A stretch of 15,683 nt of DNA from Candidatus Solincola tengchongensis (GTDB lineage: Bacteria > Actinomycetota > Geothermincolia > Geothermincolales > RBG-13-55-18). Position numbers and translations under genes: made by a program. Positions 8,489-15,683 of the stretch are shown in pieces. Position 1 is the first letter of the stretch, and each line of letters opens with the position of its first letter. Location of the stretch: NCBI GenBank assembly GCA_015711895.1, contig JACVJH010000038.1, forward strand, positions 1-15,683. Reading direction: 5' to 3'. The notes beneath the pieces were generated by a model. The model did no database searches. It was not told the DNA's origin and saw only the letters and a list, made by a program, of their open reading frames with translations.

Positions 8489-8514
8489 CGAGCCGGCTTC
8501 CTTGAGCCACGGTT

Positions 8515-11775
<3,261 letters not shown>

Positions 11776-11952
11776 AGGACATCCCTTCGCTCAATCGATA
11801 AGGCATACTCTGGCCCCTGACGGACAGGGCATCCCCTGCCCTCCCTCCACCCTCTCCCGACCGACGGGCCCGCGATTCAACCCCTCCCTCGCCAACCCGC
11901 TTCCGTGCCGTCTCCCCCTGCTCCTTTCGCTACCCTCGTGGAGTGCGTTTCA

Positions 11953-12187
11953 AGGCAAGCCTTTTAGGCCTCGGCGCGCAGCGCCCAGGCCTACCATAAT
12001 TGTACCCCCGCCGAGAATGGGACCCGTAAGCCTACGGGCCTTCGCGCTTTGTGGTCATGGGCTTCCCCATACGGCTGCAGGTAGATTTCGGGAAGCCGGT
12101 TGGGCCGAAAGGACGGCTGGCCGTCTCAGGGAAACAACCTCGGGGGTAAGGCTCTCAGGCTCATATGCGTGACGCAGGGCGCCCTGC
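11953..12187. ncRNA. Hairpin-rich region, candidate structured RNA or long leader of mfd
   Basis: Several inverted repeats follow one another. AAGGC/GCCTT lies at 11953-11964. A strong hairpin at 11965-11993 has outer arms TAGGCCT and AGGCCTA, a single C-C mismatch, inner arms GGCGC and GCGCC, and loop GCA. CCCGTA/TACGGG lies at 12023-12038, GGCTTCCC/GGGAAGCC at 12060-12097, GCCG/CGGC at 12104-12117, and a 14-bp palindrome GCAGGGCGCCCTGC at 12174-12187. The first two hairpins can form an alternative pairing (GCCT with AGGC), as in attenuators. I cannot match it to a known RNA family, and the transcribed strand is unknown; a minus-strand TACAAT at 12004-11999 would place the large hairpin in the mfd leader. 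Confidence 0.3.
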
Positions 12188-12231
12188 CGCGCCCCGTTCA
12201 CTCGGGCGCCGGTTATTATCCTTCGAACATG

Positions 12232-12258
12232 AGCGGGTACGGAGAAGCCCTAACGTAC
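12232..12258 (+). pseudogene. Fragment of a methyltransferase reading frame
   Basis: These nine codons encode SGYGEALTY, identical to residues 64-72 of the methyltransferase at 2458-3732 (bases 2647-2673). The two DNA stretches differ at five of 27 positions and every difference is a synonymous third-base change. Outside this segment similarity fades. About 47 codons downstream, CISRYVIS faintly resembles DISDYAVS of the intact gene, with spacing 6-7 residues shorter. No motif I glycine loop is present, so this is at best a decayed remnant. It lies in a longer open plus-strand frame with no start signal I trust. Confidence 0.4.
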
Positions 12259-12394
12259 TTCGGCGTCGAGCACCGGGCACCGCTTCTCAACGGCTCACCG
12301 GCAACCCGATGCCCTTTCATCCGAGCAAGCACCCGGGAACACGAAGGGGTCGGAGGCCACCTGTCGTTGCGTTGCATCTCACGATATGTCATCA

Positions 12395-12650
12395 GTCTGG
12401 AAACGTCGACTCCCACCCTGTCCTCTTGGAAAAGAAAACGAAACGACAGGGAGAGATCCCGGTCTCGGTGCCGTATCCTCCCGGCAGGGGCTTTCGGGTT
12501 AGAAATGGATCGATAGGCCGCCTTTCACCCCGGCGGAGCGCGCGAACAGACACGATGAAGGGAGCAGCCTCAGTGCTGTATCGTTTCAGTAGGCGCTTTA
12601 GGGTCTGAAAAAGGTCGAGAGACCACCCTGTCATCCTGACAAAACAAGCT
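12395..12650. repeat. Degenerate tandem repeat with about 105-bp period upstream of rplY
   Basis: Two copies are clear, about 12441-12540 and 12545-12650. They share GTATC (12473 and 12578), GCTTT (12490 and 12595) and a GTCGA/ATCGA element (12509 and 12614), with about 70% identity and mainly transitions. The 3' half of an earlier copy is visible at 12395-12440 (GTCGACTCCCACCCTGTC against GTCGAGAGACCACCCTGTC). Differences show no codon periodicity, so a conserved protein is unlikely. Confidence 0.6.
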
Positions 12651-12688
12651 AAGTCGACAGAACGAAAGGGGTGCTCTCTCATGGCGGG

Positions 12689-12717
12689 TTGCGGGGTGGG
12701 TGGGCTTTACATATAAT
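12689..12717 (+). promoter_or_regulatory. Sigma-70-type promoter for rplY
   Basis: TTGCGG at 12689-12694 and a perfect TATAAT at 12712-12717 are separated by exactly 17 bp. Transcription would start near 12724, giving a leader of about 50 bases that holds the GAGGTG ribosome binding site of rplY. Confidence 0.65.
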
Positions 12718-12772
12718 TGTTTAATTGTTTGCGCCACGGAGTGAAGAACATCCCGGACAAGAGGTGTTGGAA

Positions 12773-13492
12773 ATGCAGACGGAACTCATCGCCGTGACCA
12801 GGACGGAAAAGGGCAAGGAGGCGGCCAAGAAACTGCGGCGCTCCGGCCTCATCCCCGCCGTCCTCTACGGGCACCGCTTCGAGCCGCTCCACATCGCCCT
12901 GCAGGAGAGGACCTTCCTGGCCGCGTTGCGCAGGGAAAGAGGCCTCCACGGACTGGTGAAGCTCAGGGTGGAGGGAGCGGAGGACGGCGAGCACACCGTC
13001 CTGGTGAAGGAGGTACAGAGGGATTTCCTCAAGGACCACATCCTTCACGTCGACCTCCAGAAGGTACACGACGACGAGGAGATCCAGGCCACCGTATCCC
13101 TGCACTTCACCGGCGAGGCGGTAGGGGTCAAGGCGGGAGGCATTCTCAACCACTACCTCTACGAGGTGCGCGTGCAGTGCCTCCCGAAGGACCTGCCGGA
13201 GAGCATAGAGGTGGACGTATCCCACCTCAACCTCAAGGAGAGCCTCCGGGTGGCCGACCTTCCCCGGCTGGAAGGCATAAAGTACCTGAACAAGCCGGAG
13301 GAGATAGTGGCCGCCGTGACCCCCAAGCGGGTACGGGAGGCGGCGCGGGTGGTGCGCACGCTCTTCGAGGCCGAGCCGGAGGAGGAGTCCGCGGCGGCAG
13401 AATCCGTGGAGGGAGCGGGCCCCGAGGGAGAGGCCTCCGCCCCGGCGGAAGGCGAAGAAGAGGCCACCGGGCCTTCCGGAGAAGAGGGATAA
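12773..13492 (+). CDS. rplY: 50S ribosomal protein L25, CTC/TL5 family
   Basis: This protein binds 5S rRNA in the central protuberance of the large ribosomal subunit. Residues about 1-92 form the L25 domain (RTEKGKEAAKKLRRSGLIPAVLYG at 10-33), and about 95-185 the C-terminal TL5/CTC domain found in the long Gram-positive form. An acidic, Glu/Ala/Gly-rich tail follows at about 197-239. Total length is 239 residues. I start at the ATG at 12773 because AGAGGTG lies six bases upstream and the product then begins MQTELIAVTR, as expected; an in-frame TTG at 12725 would overlap the start of transcription. A good promoter lies upstream and a hairpin terminator lies between it and pth. Confidence 0.95.
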   Translation: MQTELIAVTRTEKGKEAAKKLRRSGLIPAVLYGHRFEPLHIALQERTFLAALRRERGLHGLVKLRVEGAEDGEHTVLVKEVQRDFLKDHILHVDLQKVHDDEEIQATVSLHFTGEAVGVKAGGILNHYLYEVRVQCLPKDLPESIEVDVSHLNLKESLRVADLPRLEGIKYLNKPEEIVAAVTPKRVREAARVVRTLFEAEPEEESAAAESVEGAGPEGEASAPAEGEEEATGPSGEEG

Positions 13493-13573
13493 GGGCGGCT
13501 GCGGCGGAGCGGCGCGCAAGTGGTCGCACCATCGAGCCCTTGCTTGTAATCTAATCGTCACCAACGCCTGCAT

Positions 13574-13595
13574 GGGCGGCACGGCCGCCCCTTTT
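13574..13595 (+). terminator. Intrinsic terminator between rplY and pth
   Basis: GGGCGGC (13574-13580) pairs perfectly with GCCGCCC (13584-13590) around a three-base loop and is followed by C then TTTT (13592-13595). It ends only 14 bases before the pth ATG, so it may attenuate rather than fully end transcription into pth. Confidence 0.65.
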
Positions 13596-13609
13596 CATGG
13601 GGAAGGGTC

Positions 13610-14179
13610 ATGTTCCTGGTGTTCGGTCTGGGAAACCCGGGGGAGCATTACCGCTGGACCCGCCACAACGCGGGTTTCTGGGCCGTGGAGATGCTGGCTC
13701 GCGACCACGGGGCTTCCTTCCAGCGAGGGAGGGGATATGACCTGGCCGAGACGGACTTTTACACCGAGCGCGTCTTTCTGGCCCGCCCCCTCACCTATAT
13801 GAACCTCAGCGGGAAAGCGGCGCGCCGGTTGAGGCGCAAGCTCCACGTGGCACCGCAGAACATACTGGTCATCCACGACGACATCGACCTGCGGCCAGGG
13901 ACCATCCGCATCCGCATGGGCGGCTCATCGGGTGGCCACCTGGGGGTCCAGTCGATCATCGAGCATCTGGGGACCCGGGAGTTCCCCCGCGTGAGGGTGG
14001 GTGTGGGGAGGCCGCCGGAGGGAGTGGACCCCGCCGAGTACGTCCTCGCGGAGATGCGCGGGGAAGAACTGGAGGAGTTCCTCTCCTGGTGCGAGAGGGC
14101 GGCGGAGGCCGCTGAGGCGGTGATAATGGACGGCCTGGACACGGCCATGAACCTCTTCAACACCCGCCCCGCCTCCTGA
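13610..14179 (+). CDS. pth: Peptidyl-tRNA hydrolase
   Basis: Pth releases tRNA from peptidyl-tRNAs that drop off the ribosome. The 189-residue protein, a usual length, has GLGNPG at 6-11 (N9), the catalytic histidine in TRHNAGF (H19), YMNLSG at 63-68 (N65) and HDDIDL at 89-94 with D90 at the position of E. coli D93. Substrate-contact H110 lies in GGSSGGHLGVQSI. At the next position, where E. coli has N114, this protein has leucine (L111). The start is the ATG at 13610, preceded by GGGGAAGGG. It follows rplY by 117 bp, an order common in Gram-positive genomes, but an intrinsic terminator stands between them. Confidence 0.96.
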   Translation: MFLVFGLGNPGEHYRWTRHNAGFWAVEMLARDHGASFQRGRGYDLAETDFYTERVFLARPLTYMNLSGKAARRLRRKLHVAPQNILVIHDDIDLRPGTIRIRMGGSSGGHLGVQSIIEHLGTREFPRVRVGVGRPPEGVDPAEYVLAEMRGEELEEFLSWCERAAEAAEAVIMDGLDTAMNLFNTRPAS

Positions 14180-14192
14180 GCCGGAAAAGGAA

Positions 14193-14217
14193 CCGGCGGC
14201 AAGGGAAGGACCGCCGG
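14193..14217 (+). terminator. Hairpin downstream of pth, possible terminator
   Basis: CCGGCGG and CCGCCGG form a perfect 7-bp stem around an 11-base loop, 13 bases after the pth stop. No T tract follows, so it may act as an mRNA 3' stabiliser instead. Confidence 0.4.
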
Positions 14218-14373
14218 ACGAACCAACGAATCGGCGAGCCCTTGCCTCCCCCGGCCCCTCCTCCCCCCGCGGCGCCGTCAGGTGGCGCGGTGAAGGGAAA
14301 AGGGCACCGGGGGAGAAGAATGCACCCGGAAGGCGGAGGGAAAGGCAGTGAAGAGACGAAGGAGAGGAGGGAC

Positions 14374-15021
14374 GTGGAGAAGATAGCACCCGGGAGGTGC
14401 AAGGGGAAAGGGAGGCGCGAACCCCTATGCCCCGTAGTGAACCGGCAAGTACTGATCGCGCTACTTCCCGCCCTGCTCCTACTCTTCTACACGGCGGTCG
14501 TAGGCTGCGGGGGCAAGCCCACCGAAGCAGCGGAAAAGACGAGGGAAGCGGTGGGCATCATCTCATCCTCCCGGGAGCTTCTCGAGGACCTCCTCCTTCT
14601 GGACCAGCGCTTCAACTCCCTGGGCCAGCGCTACCCATCCATCGAGGACACCCTGGCCGAGGGCAGGTCCCTGGCCGAGATGGCCATGGTGGACGTGGAA
14701 GAGCTGGAATCGCGCTACACGCGGTCGCGCGACCTCCTGCGGGAAGCGGCGGACGCCGAAGGGGCGGGCAAATACCGCGATTACGCCCTGCTGGCCCTGG
14801 ACGCCGTGGAGCCGGTGCTGGAAGCGGTAAGGTTGAACCGGGAACTGCTGGACGCCGTCCACGACATGCTGGACGTGATACCCATGGCCGAGAGCGCCGA
14901 ACAGCTGTCCTACTACGTGGAGGAGATAGGCCGCCTCACGGAGGAGGTCTCCGAGCTCCTGCGGCGCGGGGCGGAAGCCGCGGAGGAGGCCGACGCCTAC
15001 TCGCGGGAACACGGACTGTGA
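14374..15021 (+). CDS. Predicted lipoprotein of unknown function (first of a pair)
   Basis: I do not recognise a family. The protein has a basic n-region, a hydrophobic segment (about 26-43) and a lipobox AVVGC, with the lipidated cysteine at residue 45 if translation begins at the GTG at 14374. That start has AAGGAG nine bases upstream. An ATG at 14320 with GGGGGAG in front is the main alternative, and a GTG at 14437 would give a shorter signal but lacks a ribosome binding site. The mature part (about 171 residues) is rich in Glu, Leu, Ala and Arg and looks wholly helical, probably coiled coil. It contains no cysteine beyond the lipidated one. The gene is 11 bases upstream of a second lipoprotein gene of similar size and helical pattern, so the two are probably one operon and may be diverged duplicates acting together at the outer face of the membrane. 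Confidence 0.75.
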   Translation: MEKIAPGRCKGKGRREPLCPVVNRQVLIALLPALLLLFYTAVVGCGGKPTEAAEKTREAVGIISSSRELLEDLLLLDQRFNSLGQRYPSIEDTLAEGRSLAEMAMVDVEELESRYTRSRDLLREAADAEGAGKYRDYALLALDAVEPVLEAVRLNRELLDAVHDMLDVIPMAESAEQLSYYVEEIGRLTEEVSELLRRGAEAAEEADAYSREHGL

Positions 15022-15032
15022 GGAGCGGAATC

Positions 15033-15683
15033 ATGCTCGGGGTGAGGCACGCAGCCGCACGGGCAAGGAGAGGAAGGGCGCCCCGCGAGGGGAGACCCGG
15101 AATGGTTCTACCCCACCATCTCCCGTCCTCCTCCGCCGTTCTCATCCTGGCGGCGGCTCTCGCTTGGGCTTTTTTCGCCGGATGCACTCCGCGGGCCATG
15201 CGCTATGCCCGGGAGACCCGCTCCAGCTACATCTCCGCGCGGGCGGTGCTGGCGGAGGTCAAGGAATTCCCCTCCGCCATGGAAGAGGTGCTGCGCTCGC
15301 GGAACCCGGAAGACCTACCCTCGCGTGCCGGTGCCCTCATCAGGGAGGCCCGGGACCTGATCCCCGAGGCCGCCTCCGCCTTTCGCACGGTGAAGGAAAG
15401 GATCGACCTCCTGCGCGGCGAGGGAGAGGGGGCGTACACCTCCTATGCCGCGGCCATGCAACACTTGGTGGACCTGAACCTGAAGGTGCTGGAGCTCTTC
15501 GGGGAGTTCATCGGACTCAGCGCCGCGGCGCTGGAAGGATTTCCCTACACGGACAACCCCTCCAATCTCATGCCCACCTTAAACCGCATGGATGAGCTCA
15601 TGGCCGGTGTGGAGGAGCTTTCCTCCCGCATCGCCTCCGGGGAGGAGGAGGCGGAGAGCCTCTTCCGGGCCCTGGAGGAATGA
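15033..15683 (+). CDS. Predicted lipoprotein of unknown function (second of a pair)
   Basis: I do not recognise a family. The ATG at 15033 has AGGAG seven bases upstream and gives 216 residues, with an Arg-rich n-region, a hydrophobic stretch (about 33-49) and a lipobox FAGC with the cysteine at residue 51. An ATG at 15102, preceded by GGGGAG, would give a more usual 27-residue signal and is a real alternative. The mature part (about 166 residues) is helical and charged, with YTDNPSNLMPTLNRMDEL in its last third. Weak correspondence with the preceding lipoprotein is visible (for example DLLREAADAEGAGKYRDYA against DLLRGEGEGAYTSYA), which suggests an ancient tandem duplication. The stop codon is the last three bases of the window, so the gene is complete. 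Confidence 0.75.
   Translation: MLGVRHAAARARRGRAPREGRPGMVLPHHLPSSSAVLILAAALAWAFFAGCTPRAMRYARETRSSYISARAVLAEVKEFPSAMEEVLRSRNPEDLPSRAGALIREARDLIPEAASAFRTVKERIDLLRGEGEGAYTSYAAAMQHLVDLNLKVLELFGEFIGLSAAALEGFPYTDNPSNLMPTLNRMDELMAGVEELSSRIASGEEEAESLFRALEE

Larger units (their letters stand above)
7997..8493. other. Gap between mfd and mazG without a recognisable gene
   Basis: Visible signals are a 15-bp dyad at 8088-8102 (CATACC, CCC, GGTATG), an AT-rich island at 8301-8316 with a minus-strand TATACT that could be a -10 box for mazG, and a hairpin near the mfd end. Minus-strand open frames here lack family features. One of 73 codons ends in a GTGA overlap with the mazG start, but I see no ribosome binding site or family feature for it. 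Confidence 0.5.

Noticed and set aside
12400..12425. T-arm-like GTCGACTCC sequence suggesting a tRNA
   Set aside because: No matching acceptor, D-arm or anticodon stem can be drawn around it.
12597..12632. GGTC-GAGA-GACC tetraloop hairpin inside the 105-bp repeat
   Set aside because: The pairing is not kept in the other repeat copies, so there is no sign of selection for it.
12392..12682. Minus-strand 96-codon frame containing TGW twice with 35-residue spacing
   Set aside because: The spacing only reflects the 105-bp DNA repeat. Differences between copies are not biased to third codon positions and no ribosome binding site precedes the ATG.
14397..15032. Plus-strand frame overlapping the first lipoprotein and running in frame into the second
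   Set aside because: It is an alternative frame of the first lipoprotein gene, with Pro/Arg/Gly-rich composition; the signal peptide and lipobox support separate genes.

Overview
This window is GC-rich, densely coding on both strands, and comes from a bacterium that looks like a deep-branching actinobacterium (Actinomycetota). The evidence is indirect. The block of rplY (L25/CTC), pth, mfd and a YabN-type mazG is a housekeeping neighbourhood shared by Firmicutes and Actinobacteria. The SpoIID/LytB-like protein has its GWGHGVGM motif before the catalytic domain, as many actinobacterial members do, and carries repeated WYLAEGYT / VAERAMYF units of a kind I associate with uncultured Actinobacteria. 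The lineage is an inference, not proven.

Layout. 96-2125 (minus): a two-gene polysaccharide ABC exporter, wzm-like permease then wzt-like ATPase with a C-terminal glycan-recognition domain, overlapping by ATGA. 2126-2457: divergent gap with a degenerate 93-bp duplication and a TATAAT box. 2458-3732 (plus): class I SAM methyltransferase with an unrecognised C-terminal domain. 3717-6120 (minus): exported SpoIID/LytB-domain protein with C-terminal repeats, broken by a frameshift at a run of six G and overlapping the methyltransferase tail to tail. 6121-6553: gap holding a four-copy tandem repeat of about 41 bp. 6554-7996 (minus): tetrapyrrole-methylase/MazG fusion. 7997-8514: gap with dyads and a short direct repeat. 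8515-11775 (minus): mfd. 11776-12772: almost 1 kb without a convincing gene, but with a run of hairpins, a methyltransferase-like coding scrap, a degenerate 105-bp tandem repeat and the rplY promoter. 12773-14179 (plus): rplY, a hairpin terminator and pth. 14374-15683 (plus): two adjacent, probably related lipoproteins of unknown function.

How the genes fit together. The left part (exporter, methyltransferase, secreted SpoIID-like protein) concerns the cell envelope. In E. coli O9a-type systems a methylating terminator enzyme caps the glycan and Wzt recognises the cap, so the methyltransferase beside this exporter is a reasonable candidate for a comparable role. The right part is translation and genome maintenance (5S rRNA-binding L25, peptidyl-tRNA recycling, transcription-coupled repair, NTP clean-up), followed by the lipoprotein pair.

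No tRNA, rRNA, CRISPR array, transposase or integrase was found. The most unusual content is in the gaps: each long gap carries its own degenerate tandem repeat or hairpin set, and the mfd-rplY gap preserves nine codons of a methyltransferase with only synonymous differences.
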